Part shown: positions 49,784-61,198 of the stretch, piece by piece
Layout of the letters: each line of letters starts with the position of its first letter
How positions within the stretch are numbered: the first letter of the stretch is position 1
Source: Gossypium raimondii
Taxonomy: Eukaryota; Streptophyta; Magnoliopsida; Malvales; Malvaceae
DNA length: 64,000 nt
Direction: 5' to 3'
Assembly: GCF_025698545.1 (NCBI RefSeq)
Contig: NC_068577.1
Location: forward strand, 10,431,501-10,495,500
The notes under the pieces: generated by a model
What the model saw: only the letters and a program-made list of their open reading frames with translations
The model's database searches: none
What the model was told of the DNA's origin: nothing
Program-made: the position numbers and the translations under genes

Positions 49784-49935
49784 AGCCTCTTATGCCACAT
49801 ATTTAGATCAACATAGTTAGTAACATGATCTGTCGTAATTTGATACATCAAATTAGGCTCTCCATTACACTCGAGGAACTTATTCTCAAGCAATTTAAGT
49901 GTCATTTATATGTTTTTATCGGTTTTTAGTTCTAG
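49784..49935 (-). pseudogene. Copia GAG-pre-integrase fragment
   Basis: On the minus strand, NYVDLNMWHKRLGH-like text lies at the right edge of the solo LTR and joins the fragment on its left (46720-47409) once the LTR and one GACCA are removed. LWHKRLGH is the hallmark of the Copia GAG-pre-integrase domain. Confidence 0.7.
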
Positions 49936-50729
49936 CCATTAATAGACGTTTTTGTTGAGTTTTGCCCCTTTTGAGACCCAAATTGGACAAATGGTACCAC
50001 GGGGAAATTAACGATATGATTAAGCTTGTGTAGGGGAATGATAATGGCCCAGACCTTTCACCTTGAAGATGAAAAAATTCAACGAAAAATCACATGAAAG
50101 TTTATTTTCGTGGGGTCGTGGTAGCGAGGGATGGATGTTGCGACACCGAGCCAACATCGTGATACCAAGCCTCCAAAGTTGTGATACCCCTGAAGGTGTT
50201 GAAGTGAAGAAATTTAGGCCAAATCTAGTGATGTCGCGACACCGACCAATGGGTGTTACGACATTGAGACCCCCAAGACTCACAAGTTCACCATTATTTT
50301 GGGTGTCGCTACACCGAAGCCAAGGTGTCGCGATACTGCTACTTGATGAATGAAAAACTGAAAAAGGAATTTTGTGCCCAAACAAGCTTAAGTTTCTTTT
50401 CATTTATGGACATAATGGTCAATGTTAGGTTAAATGTTAGTAGACTATAAATACTACTTTATAAGCTTTTGAATATAGATTTTGTTGGCTAAACAGTTGT
50501 TCTTTAGTTTTCATATTTCTTAGTTTAGGTTTTCATTATTTTCATTTTTATTCTTTTCTTTTTGTTGTACTATTTTTGTTTCTTCATTTTTGCTGGAACA
50601 TTATGGGTGGAGATGTATTAAACACTCGTGCTTCATCGGATGTTTATCTATTAACGAGCATTTTCTCAATGACCTTCTCTGGATGTAGCAACGTCCAGAG
50701 TGTGAATACTGCAACTAAAATATATGGAA
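49936..50729. other. LTR-like sequence with TCGCGACACC motifs
   Basis: No coding region. At 50100-50345 the phrases GTTGCGACACCGAG, GATGTCGCGACACCGACC and GGTGTCGCGATACTG recur at ~40-60 bp spacing, similar in style to 23390-23510 and 41430-41560. Confidence 0.45.
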
Positions 50730-51600
50730 TTGAGGCGATGTCCGCTAGTATACGGGTCAAGATAATTACAACGAAGTAGGTAAGTACTCCGAGGATCGTA
50801 CCCAAAGGAGGCGGGTACTAAATTAACCTTAACCTAAACGCAAAATCTAATTAGTACTTTAAATAAATCATATTACGAATATATATATAAATAGAAGATT
50901 TTTAGGTTTTATAATAAAGAAGATAAAAATAAAAAAAGTAAAGTGAAGTTTCGGTGTATAAATTCCAACTTTATCAAATCTAAGTTTGAATGATTAGTTC
51001 GTTTTGGTGATCATAACTAAATCCTATTTCGGGTTTTTACTCAATCAACTAGTCGCTACCCTAGCAAGACCTCTCTCGATCTTCCACTAAATTAATGAGT
51101 CAACAAGAATTACTTGACTTGTCTCTCAACCTCATAGTCTAGACCGGTTCGGAGCTAAGGTGTTCACGGATAGGCCATACAAATTTTGGGTTAATTCCCA
51201 CCTAAATGACTTCCTAGGGTCATCAAGCCTATGGTTTAAGTTCTTCCTCTCCTAAATAACTAATTCGCTAAGACAACCCTACATAAAAATTAATAAATCA
51301 CACCTCTACTCGCTAATCCCCCATAAAAGGATTAGTTCCTCTTGGATCTCATTAACACAATAAACTTGATAATCATATTTAGATTCTTATGCCTCCTAGG
51401 ATTTCGCCTTGAGAAAGTTACTGAGTCAATGTTAAAGACTAAGTCTTCATGCATGTTTATTTCCAAGGAAATTAAAATTTCATGGCAAGTACTACATAAG
51501 ACTGAGAACATACAAGAATTTCATAACTCAAGATAACATAAAAATAACTTATATAAAATAAAAAAATTATGCTTGCATTTGAACTAACTTATGAACAGAA
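50730..51600. repeat. dispersed retroelement-type repeat, copy 2
   Basis: Homologous to 36600-37850 in order and orientation (GTATACGGGTCAAG, CAATCAACTAGTCGCTACCC, AAGGTGTTCACGGATAGG, CTCGCTAATCCCCCATA). It preserves the empty site corresponding to the MITE insertion in copy 1. Uncoded. Confidence 0.6.
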
Positions 51601-51639
51601 ATTTCCTCTGAACATTCATTTATTTCAGCAAACTCATGT

Positions 51640-52460
51640 GAAAAGATTAAAACATTCTTGAAAATTTTAAAAATTCCTGCAAATATTGCCTTACCCCCTC
51701 TTTAAACAGAAACAATGTCATCATTGCAAAAACAAAGTAATGAATGAAAACTAAACACCAGGTTGGATTGTAAGAAAAGAAAGGTGAGTCATAAAGACTA
51801 CTCATCATAATTGAAAATTCTGATTTCTTCATAGTATTTCAAGAAGTGGGCATAGGAATAGTCAATTCAAGATCAATACTTGGTTTAACTGGCCCATCAG
51901 AATTCAGCTCCACACTTGGTTCAGAGTTGTTTAGTTCTTTTATCGATTTAGGATTGTTCAGTTCTTCTTCAGATTTTGCTTCTTCTGTCTTATCAACTGA
52001 GTTAGCTTCCGATTCAGATTTATTTAACGACTCATCAGTTTTTGGTTTGGTTGGTTCACTCGATTCAATTGGGTTCAACTCATGGATATTCTCCACTAAC
52101 CTTTCAAGATCATGCCTTGTGATGCAACCTTGAACATACTGACCCTTCAAGTTTGCTTTTAATTTAACTTAGGCCCTTAAGTAAAATGAAGTAATCAATG
52201 ATGGAAAGTAGGCACTTCCTGCCTTTTTTCTAGCACAATCGTGGATCTCCTTGTGAATAATTTTTCCAACATTGATAGACTTTTCTGTCATAATTGCATA
52301 CAACAAAAACATTCGTTCCATCGAGATGGTAGAACTATGTGAGATAGGCATGAAGCTATATCGAACAAAGTAGAACCATACCTTTGCCAATGACTTTGAT
52401 TGCACCAAAGCTATCGTTCCATCTGTTGTCGAACGTGCAACAGTCAAAGTCACAACAGTT
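51640..52460 (-). pseudogene. 'putative plant transposon protein' domain fragment
   Basis: Two adjacent minus-strand frames, 52453-52169 and 52150-51839, are separated by one stop. The first has KVWFYFVRYSFMPISHSSTI, then ERMFLLYAIMTEKSINVGKI, matching the domain named putative plant transposon protein found with Gypsy-like elements. The second has GCITRHDLERLVENIHELNP and then a serine/glutamate-rich acidic tail. It lacks the N-terminal half, and the continuation to 51640 is weak. Function unknown; a repeat-derived gene relic. Confidence 0.55.
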
Positions 52461-52793
52461 AATATTATGATATATAAAACATAAATTCTAAAAGCTTTTT
52501 AAACAATTACTATGGATTATTTGTAAATTTTAATATTTATAAATCATATTCTAGATATTTAGAGAAGCAAGTTAACTGATAAAGGAATAAAGTTGCTTGA
52601 GATTGAGTTGAAATTCTTACAATATTTTTACCCCTAAACCAAGGGATTATAGACAAATATAAATGAATTTAGCTAAAATTTGAAACCTATATTTCAAATA
52701 AAAAAACTTAAATAACCATGAATTGCCCCATAAACATTTTGAGTTACACCAAAGCCCTAGCTGTTTTAAATAAATTCAATTTAAAAACAAAAA

Positions 52794-52824
<31 letters not shown>

Positions 52825-53076
52825 GAAAAACATAATAAAGGAGTTGGTTTCTACGGCCTTTATTTGTTCCTTTTAAAAGGGTCGTATAATGGGATCCGTT
52901 TAACGTAGTAGACTCAGAAAGGAAGAAAGCCTGATTTTTCGCATTTAAGACCAAAAGTTAATCGGTAGCCCAACCAAATCGGACCTCGTTTCTCGGACCC
53001 CCTCCATCATGCAAAGCCATTAAACCAAACCTTTAAAATCTCCGGCGTACGCCCTCCCCTTCCTCCGCCTTCCATT
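52461..53076. other. HDDC2 gene upstream region with (GAA)n microsatellite
   Basis: No gene. A GAA/AAG trinucleotide run of about ten units lies at 52794-52823, roughly 250 bp before the HDDC2 start codon. No clear TATA box; the 5' leader is pyrimidine-rich (CTCCCCTTCCTCCGCC). Confidence 0.6.
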
Positions 53077-55717
53077 ATGGCTTTCTCTGCTTCTCCCCAC
53101 TGCGCACCTCCCTTACATCGTTTCGGCCTTCGCCGCTTTCCGCCGCCACAGCCGCCGCTCGCTTTCATGCGCTGCCCTTTCGCCTCCTCCTCCTCTCGAC
53201 CCGTTTACTTCTCCCCGGCTCCCACCCTGAGGATCATCGTCTCTGCCAATTCCAAGAAACCTTACTCCGGGAGATCCGCCGATTCGACGTCGGCCTCCGC
53301 CATTGATTTTCTCACATTGTGTCACAGTCTCAAGGTATAAATGAAAACATAAACTTTTGCCGTTCGTTCTATTTCCTTCACGCTCTGTTTCGATTGAGTA
53401 TAGTTTAATAGCTCAATTAGCTGTTTAGATACCAAGTAAGAGTAAACAAACATGGTCGAAGAGCTACAAATAGAAATTTAAGCTTGGGTTTTACGTGGTA
53501 AATATTTGTAGAGCTGTGTTATCTTTGCTTGAGCCCCACCTTTGTATCCCTCTGTCTTCCATTTGAATCATTCAGGGAAGAAAAGACTATAGTTACTGAT
53601 GACTTTGTTAATCCTATAGACCACAAAAAGGAAGGGTTGGATCAATCACGGGATAAAGGGTCCTGAATCAATTGCTGACCATATGTACCGCATGGCGTTG
53701 ATGGCTTTGATCGCTGGTGACCTTCCTGGTGTGAATAGAGAAAGGTTCACTCTCATCATATCATATGATATATTTCAGGGCCCATGTTCTTCATTAAGTT
53801 ATCAACTTCCAAGTTTGTCAATCTGATTTATGTATTTTCTTTTTTCTTTCATGGTAATTGATGGAAATGTTAGGAGGATGAGCTATTTCTTTTGTATTAT
53901 TTTCTTTGAGCGGATTTAGCTTATAATAGAAGTTGGAGATGAGTTTATGTGATTTTTTATTCTTGCCTTTTCTTTCTTTTCAATTTTTTTTTTCTTTTTG
54001 CTTTATGCTTTTGTTGGATGTTATTTAGGGAAGCTTTATGTCTTTTATCCATTCAACTTTTGCAGGTGTATTAAGATTGCAATTGTCCATGATATTGCAG
54101 AAGGTACTCTCCTATGTCTGCATCTTCTATCATTATCATTAGTGTACGTCAAATTTGCAATAGCCATGCTATACGAGTACTTATGTTGTTAAAATCAGTA
54201 ATGGTACAGAAGTTGTTTTCCTCAAAAAGAAGGAAAAGGTAAACCTATAAATTAGGTACAATAGATGTTCTACTGTGGTAATCTAAGATAATTGACAATG
54301 TTGAACTTTTAGAACCATCTTCTTGATTTTTCTTGCATGCATTTTTATGTGATGGGTTGATTTTTTTTTTGGGAGGGGGGTGGGGTGAGGTGGGGGAGGT
54401 TGCATACTGAGCTACCACATATCTGATGCTATATTTCAATGTACATCTGGCTTGCACAGAAACACACAAGATGCACTTATGGTTTGAGTTTTAGGTTGAG
54501 ATTTTCAATTTTCACAGCTATTGTTGGAGATATAACACCATCATGTGGTGTTCCTAAAGAAGAAAAAAGCAGACGCGAGCAAGCAGCGCTAACTGAAATG
54601 TGCAAAATTCTGGGTGGAGGAATGAGAGGTGCTTCCTAGCCAATTTTATATTTGGAAATCTTGGGTTGCTAAACTATTTGTTTGTTGCATCTGCTTGTCT
54701 TATTTTGGTATTTTGTTAGCTGCAGCTGAGGAGATCCAAGAACTGTGGTTAGAATATGAAAACAATGCTTCTCTGGAGGCTAACCTTGTGAAAGATTTTG
54801 ACAAGGTATGCTACATGATGGCATTCATTTGTGTATGCATGCTCACACACACACACACACCAGCAGAGATATTTTTCACCTGAAAGATGATTTTCCATTA
54901 AATATCAAATGTCATAGATTGTTAGTTGTTATAGGTGTTAAATGGATATTCCACTACAATGAATCTCTCTATCAGAACTTGTATTTGAGACAATGTTATA
55001 TGCTATGTTTATAAGATGCATTTAGGATGCAGTTCTTTCGGCTGTAAAGGCCAGCTGACCATATCTTTACAGGTTCCATCTTGTGGATGAGGATGGGGCA
55101 AGAAAGCAAATGAAGATTAAGGGTACAGGGGTTTAACGAAATAGTAGATACATGAACCTAGAAGTTCTATAGATCATTATATTGACATTATTACCTTGTA
55201 ATGTTTCTTATTTGCTGATTTTTGTCATGTTAATCCTGCACTAGACTATTTATCTGTTGGCTCACCTTCACCCACATGTATTATAGAACTATTAATTTTT
55301 CCTCCCTTTTAATGAGTTTATGTGTTCACAACCAGGTTGAATTGATTCTGCAAGCACTGGAATATGAACTGGGTAAGGGGTTTCATTTATTTATGGTTAA
55401 AAATGTGAAAGGGCTTGAGAATTTTAAGTTTTTCCATATAATTATCTAAATCTATTCTTTTATATTATGATATTATTGTAATTGCAGAACATGGAAAGGT
55501 GCTGAATGAATTTTTCCTTTCAACAGAAGGTAGAGTAGATTATTTGAAGCAGGATGTAATAAGTGAAAGCATCCTTTTTTTCAGCGATGTTTACTCTTCT
55601 ACACTTCCCTGTGGATTTTCAGGAAAATTTCAGACAGAGATTGGAAAGAGTTGGGCCAGAGAGATCAATTCAAGGAGGAATTCAATATTGGCAGAAAAGA
55701 GGAAGGGACCTAAATGA
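53077..55717 (+). CDS. HD-domain 5'-deoxynucleotidase, HDDC2 type, plastid-targeted candidate
   Basis: Eight exons: 53077-53334, 53620-53744, 54066-54103, 54518-54628, 54726-54805, 55336-55372, 55488-55529 and 55623-55717. All have GT/AG borders and they join in frame to 261 residues. HDDC2-family enzymes remove phosphate from deoxynucleoside 5'-monophosphates. The HD-fold metal ligands are visible: H107 (SIADHMYR), H136-D137 ([10 protein letters not shown]) and D203 (KDFDK); GDITP follows the HD pair as in the family. Residues 1-75 are rich in Ser, Pro, Phe and Arg with no acidic residues at the start, suggesting a chloroplast transit peptide (inferred). Intact, no odd codons. A G-rich run lies in intron 3 (54371-54402). 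Confidence 0.88.
54371..54402 (+). other. G-rich intronic tract, possible G-quadruplex
   Basis: GGGAGGGGGGTGGGGTGAGG followed by TGGGGGAGG in intron 3 of the HDDC2 gene contains at least four G-runs of three or more within 30 bases, on the transcribed-RNA sense strand. Confidence 0.55.
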
Positions 55718-56640
55718 CAAAATGGTTGAGTAGCATCAAATTTCATTATAATCTAGTATCAGTAGCTACAAATTTTCTTAATCCGGTTACGCACTTTATT
55801 AACCAAGGCTGGTAACCTGGAGTTGGAAGCCAAGCATAATGTGGTTGATAATGTGTGTGTTGTTTAACTTCATCAGAAAAATTTTGATTTGTTGTAAGAA
55901 TGCAAAGTGATTTTCATTAGCATGTCTGGAAATAGAGGAAGCTAATAGTCTGGTTACCTGTAATGTAAGCTGCAAAAGTCATTTTGAAAACTATCCTAGT
56001 TTGAGATATCATGTGAAATGGACCAAAAGGTCATTTTTAATAATAAATAATAATCCATTTGCATATCATGTGTGTATATATAATCTCCAAACTTACTCTT
56101 GATTCAATTCTATTTCTTCAGAACTCAGATAGCCTTCTGATAGTTGAAATGTGAAGGTTAAACTTTTAGGAATCATGGATGGCTTATTTCTTGCTATTGG
56201 GGTGCATGTTTGAGGGCAGAAGAATGTAGAGGGACCTCATGCCATTTTTGAGTCTGATTGTCTTAATGTTATTGCCGGTCTCATCTCACCAAATTATCTA
56301 CCTCGGCAATTGAACATGACATTCTTCACTCAATTCCATGTTTTGTTCTCACACGTGGGCCGTGAAGGCAACATGGTGGTAGATTGGGTTATGAGAGTAT
56401 GGGCAGGCCATCACTCATTCATGTCTTTGATAAAAATAAACAATAAAAAGCGGAATGAAATGGAGAAAATTATATGAAAGGAGATGTGTTGGCATCAAAA
56501 CCAGATGGCGACTGCTCAACAGTGTTTAGGTTCCTGGTTGGTGCACTGTATGTTTCTTGAGATTGCCATTTGTGGACTTTCCCTCTCGTTTCACTCCATT
56601 TCCTTTCCTAAGCTATCTGCCAATCATATTAACCAGAAGT
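55718..56640. other. spacer between the HDDC2 and AGP genes
   Basis: Holds the HDDC2 3' UTR (AATAATAAATAATAAT near 56038 could hold the poly(A) signal) and the AGP promoter. No further gene seen. Confidence 0.5.
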
Positions 56641-56644
56641 TTGT

Positions 56645-56653
56645 TTATATAAA
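56645..56653 (+). promoter_or_regulatory. TATA box of the AGP gene
   Basis: TTATATAAAG lies about 175 bp before the preferred ATG at 56828, a normal distance allowing for a leader of ~140 bp. Confidence 0.5.
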
Positions 56654-56827
56654 GTTAATTTGCTCGTAGAAGGGACGTAACATTCAAATGAACACTACTT
56701 TTCTCCCTCTGACATTTTACCAAACCTTTTTTTTTACTTACAAAACACTCCCCAGCCTTTGAGAATTGCTGGTTGTTTAGTGTTTATATATTGTTGCTTG
56801 CAAATGCTATTTCCCATCTCAAACAAA

Positions 56828-57691
56828 ATGGCTTTCATGTTTTGGGCTCTCATTGTAACTACTCTCACCCTTCAACTAGCCATTACGAGTGCACAAACAC
56901 CAGCTGCCTCACCTTCCAGTACGCCAACCACCACCACCACTCCTCCACCTTCAACTTCGCCACCACCTACAACTTCCGCACCACCTCCTTCAACAACCCC
57001 TCCACCTACAACTTCAGCACCACCTCCTTCAACAGCAACGCCTCCACCTTCCACCACGCCCATCGCGCCAGCTCAACCACCTGCAACAACTCCCCCTCCC
57101 ACTGTTGCACCAGCTACAAGCCCAACTGTCCCACCGCCACAAACTCCACCACCTCAACCACCTCAAACTCCTCCAACCACAGCTCCAGCTCAACCGCCAG
57201 CAGTGCCACCACCATCACCACCACCAGTATCTCCTGCACCAGCACCAGCTCAGAAACCACCAGCTCCTGCACCAGTAAAGCTGCCCCCAGCACCTGCACC
57301 CATTACTTTGCCACCGGCTCCTGCACCAGCTCCCACCAAGCACAAGAGAAGGCACAGGCACAGGCGCAGGAGACACCACCATGCACCAGCACCAGCACCA
57401 ACAGTTCCAAGCCCCCCAGCACCACCTGCAGTGCCAACTACAGATGACACGACACCAGCACCATCACCTAGTCTCAATTTGGTAATGCCTTCTAAGTTCT
57501 ACTAAGAAAAAAGAACAAAATCAATGTATGAATTGAGGATGTTTACAACATATGAATCTAATTTTATTATTTGTTTCTATGAAATACAGAATGGAGGAGA
57601 TTCATTGTTGGTGGCAGGAACAAAGCTTTGGTGGGCAAGGACAGGATTGACTATTGCCATTTTGATCGCTATTACAGGCTATAGTTTCTAG
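56828..57691 (+). CDS. lysine-rich classical arabinogalactan protein, AGP19-like
   Basis: Exons 56828-57481 and 57590-57691 (TTG/GTAATG donor, ATACAG acceptor) join in frame to 251 residues. Order: a hydrophobic signal peptide (FWALIVTTLTLQLAITSA, cleaved before QTPAAS), a long Pro/Ala/Ser/Thr domain with PPPST, TPPPTT and PAPAP motifs for hydroxyproline-linked arabinogalactan, a basic KHKRRHRHRRRRHHH patch, APAPAP, and a C-terminal hydrophobic segment (TGLTIAILIAITGYSF) expected to be replaced by a GPI anchor. This is the plan of AGP17/18/19, cell-surface proteoglycans implicated in growth. An in-frame ATG at 56759 adds 23 residues; I prefer 56828 because it gives a normal signal peptide. 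Confidence 0.88.
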
Positions 57692-57810
57692 GAACTCATA
57701 AGCTAAGGGGTGATTGTGATTTACTTTACAATTCCTTGTCATACCTTTTTTCTTTTTGGTTTGAATTTCTCTGTCACATAACAGAGAATATTGTTTCATT
57801 TGTGTAACAA

Positions 57811-57816
57811 AATAAA
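57811..57816 (+). terminator. poly(A) signal of the AGP gene
   Basis: AATAAA, 120 bp after the stop codon, in an AT-rich context. Confidence 0.5.
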
Positions 57817-58424
57817 TTGAAATTTTATTAGAAATAGATACGAATAAGACCAGCCAAAAGCTGAAGAAGCAAAATATATATATATATACCTGGGTAGCTT
57901 AGCTTATGTTTATTTTTCTCGCCTTGCCAAGAATAACAACCAAATGGTTCCACCAGGAAAAAAACTTTACTCAACAATCGAATTCCCAGACCAACCTTTG
58001 TCAATACCCAATTGAATTTGGACCCCATAGTAAAACTCATTGTGGATCATGAATTTTGCATCGATTGATTTTAAGTGGAGTGTGATTTTCCTTTTTCAAA
58101 AGTAAATGTGAAATGAAGTAGAGATGGAGAGAAGAGAATAATTACTTACCTCATTTTATTTTACTATTTATTTCTCAAAACTAAAATATATTTGAAGAAT
58201 CTTTTTAAATATTTGTTTGTTTTTAATAAATATTAAACATAATTCCAAAAATCAATTTGAAGCCGCATTGGAACTAATAATGGTTCTTAAAATTATACAT
58301 GCATAACTGCAAGAGCCAATTTAAGGGCTCAATCTAAAATGAATAAAATTACCATTTAACTCTCCATCATTAAATTAAAAATTAATTTATTATAAAATTG
58401 GACTAAATTGTCAAATGAAGCCTT
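57817..58424. other. AT-rich spacer
   Basis: No gene. A short (TA)n run lies at 57870-57888. The stretch ends at the terminal inverted repeat of the PMD element. Confidence 0.5.
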
Positions 58425-58888
58425 TTTAAAAAAAAAAGAAATTTACGGAACTAGCCTGATATTTTGAAAAATTACGAGAATGGACTGTTTTTGATAAAAC
58501 GCTTCTAGTTGAAGTTGTTTTCAAGAAAACTCAAGCGTTTTCCCCTCTAACCAGTAAAGCGCTTCTAGCTCAGCACGCTAATGAAAAACGCATCCAGCTC
58601 AACGTGTCCTCCCCCCACGGTCACTTCCAACAGCTATTTTAAATAGGCGTTCCCCCCCCCCCCCCAAACGGTAAAAAAAATATATAAACCCCTCACCTAT
58701 TAATTTCTCACATTTCTCTCTTAAATCTCTCAAAATTTCTCAATCCACTCTAAAAAATCTCTCAAATTCTCTCTTAAATTTTTACTAAAATTCTATTTCT
58801 ATGTAAATTCTATTTTTATTATATTTTTAAAAATATTTTCAAGAAATATTTTTATTAAAAATTATTTCGTGTTTTATATGATTTAGCA

Positions 58889-60780
58889 ATGGTCGAGTCT
58901 CTAATTCATCTTGATAACAAGCACATTTCTGTCAATCAATTGCAAATGGTAATAATAAATTTTAATCTTGTTTAATTTTTTTTCATTGTTATATTTTAAC
59001 TTAATATTTTTATAATTTTTACGTAAATAGGTAGAAGATCGAATTTTATAATACCATATTCGTAATCTACCCGGTCCTCCATCACTGTTGATCGAATCAT
59101 ACTTGAGGGAAGCCAGTTTTTGGCACGTGACCCTTGTAGGCCGGGGGTGTAAGTTGGACCCGAAACTCACAAGCGCGTTGGTGGAGAGGTGGAGACCCGA
59201 GATGCACACATTTCATCTTTCATGCGGCGAGTGTACTATTACTTTGGAAGACCAGGTCTGTTCAGTCTGCTGATTGGGGAGCCGTATGTGGTGATTTTTT
59301 GGGTGCGGCTCCGGAGATGATTTACGGAGGTCGGATCAAAATGGCTTGGATAAGAAAAAATTTCGTGGAGCTGGTTGAGGATTCAACTGAAACTCAAAGA
59401 GAACGATACACTCAGGCGTATATCCTTCAGATTATCAGGGGCATCCTGATGCTAGATAAGTCACAAAATCTCGTCCATCTAAGGTGGCCGCTGAAACTCG
59501 TCGATTTTAGAGGGGCGGGAGAACTCAGTTAAGGGTTTTTTGTGCTGGCGATATTGTATCGAAAGATGTGTCGACAGACGCAACCAGGAAAAATCAAAAT
59601 TGGTGGTTACCTTTTACTACTACAATCATAAGCTCGGTTCCAGCTTCCATTTTTATGTCCTCGAGCAAACTACCTGTATACATTCTCACTCGTAACAATG
59701 TAAAATTCAATAGATATTACCATGATTAATTTGATTTAAATTAAAATTATTATGCTAATAAGTTATTTAAATAGGTGGAACCATGCGTCGAGTCACGTGG
59801 GACTACCTATTGAGCTTCAAGATATACGGCTTCTATTAAACCAATGACCAGAAGCGGAGGTATACATTTATTTAATTTTGAACTATATACAAATAATGTA
59901 TTTGATTTCATATTTAATAGTATATATATAACTAATGTTTTTTATCACGTTAATATAGTTTGAATGGACACCATACGAGGATCCGACAATTCAAGAAGTA
60001 ATCCTTGAGAATCCCAACGCCTGGCACATGAAGGTCCCATTGGTAGTGTATGCTACTATGGAGATGCACGAGACTGATAGAGTGTTGTGGTAGTTCGGAT
60101 TTCGACAGTCAATTCCTATGACACCTTAAAACCTTGATGATCTGCATCTTATCGACTTGCAGCGGCTGGATGAGAATTAGCTAGTATTCCACTCCCAACA
60201 TATCAACATGTGGAACAATCGGTATAATTTTTTACCTACTCACAAACCTATTACTGTTCTAGAGTTAGCATGCGGTCTGGAGTACATGTCATGGTTTAGG
60301 ATCCATGGCAAACCATATTTGTATGGGGAAGAAGCGACTTGTCAGCATCCTTGTATGAGTAGGTCATAACAGCCCCTTTTAAATCCAAGGGCTGGCGAGG
60401 CAGGTCCATCATCAGCACCCACGCAAGAACCGGCATCGATGGCCTCAACATCGATGCCTACACCACCCTCCATTTAGTATTTACCGTCTTATTCTGGTGC
60501 ATATTCTAACCCTATCATCTTCACACAAGCACCATATGTTGCACCACATTTTTCTGCTTCTGGTCTTATGCCAAGTTGGATTGTTGGACATCCATCCCCA
60601 ATATTTTACACGCTTTCGGTTGGTGCATATTCTAACCTTATCATCTTCACACAAGCACCATATGTTGGACATTTTTCTGCTTCAGTATTTACCATATGTT
60701 TTACACGCTTCCAACTAAATGCTCTTTTCAGTACTTTTGCTAACAGTATGTTCTGCTTAGAGTTTTTTTCTCTATAAATT
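58889..60780 (+). pseudogene. plant mobile domain (PMD) gene, inactivated
   Basis: Exon 1 (58889-58948) starts MVESLIHLDNKHISVNQLQM with a GTAATA donor; exon 2 starts at 59031. A TAA in place of the usual glutamine codon (59046-59048) stops the frame seven codons in, and a frameshift breaks the TITLED motif at 59250. Downstream pieces are [17 protein letters not shown], [61 protein letters not shown] and a Pro/Ser/Tyr-rich tail containing a 110-bp duplication (GGTGCATATTCTAACC at 60496 and 60619). PMD proteins are transposon-associated; host members act in silencing. Confidence 0.75.
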
Positions 60781-60944
60781 TCAACCCCCACTATCCAGGA
60801 CATTTTTTCAGAACCCATCTCGTCAAAAATACTTTTTTAGTACTCCGAGTTTTAATTTTTAATAAAAAATAATATACGATTGGTATAAATATGAATATTT
60901 TAAATATCGAAGTCAATTATTACAATTATTAGGTTAACATTTTA

Positions 60945-61085
60945 TCAAATTAAAACCCTAAAATCTAACCCTAAACCCCTAAAAATCTAAACAACCTAAA
61001 ACCATAATAACAAAACCCTAAAACCTTAATTAATAAACCCTAAAACCTTAAATTTTATAGAAAACCCTAATAAAACACGGGGAAA
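60945..61085. repeat. degenerate AAACCCTAA-rich tract
   Basis: About ten AAACCCTA/ AAAACCTT variants in 140 bp, inside the right part of the PMD element. Irregular spacing and inclusion in a transposon argue against a telomere remnant. Confidence 0.6.
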
Positions 61086-61198
61086 ATGAGTTTTCCTTGA
61101 AAAAGACTCCAATTAGAAGTTTTTTTTATCAAAAACGGTCCGTTCCCGTATTTTTTCAAAAAATCGGCTTATTTCTATATATATATTTTTAAAAAAGG

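Larger units (their letters stand above)
58425..61198. mobile_element. TIR transposon carrying a PMD gene (MULE-like)
   Basis: The left end (58432-58500) and the inverted right end (61120-61195) share GATATTTTGAAAAATTACG, then GACTGTTTTTGATAAAA, then a CTTCTAGTTG-like stretch. They align at roughly 80-85% by eye over about 65 bp. A 9-bp TTTTTAAAA occurs at both borders and would fit the duplication made by Mutator-like elements, but it is low-complexity. No mudrA-type transposase is inside; the only gene is the PMD pseudogene. A non-autonomous MULE-type carrier is the best reading. Confidence 0.7.

Noticed and set aside
56773..57447. Other-frame ORFs of 75-224 codons over the AGP exon
   Set aside because: Shadows of the Pro-rich repeat coding sequence; the frame with signal peptide and GPI-type tail is the real one.
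60945..61085. Interstitial telomere
   Set aside because: AAACCCTA units are irregular and mixed with AAACCTT variants, and the tract is inside a TIR element.
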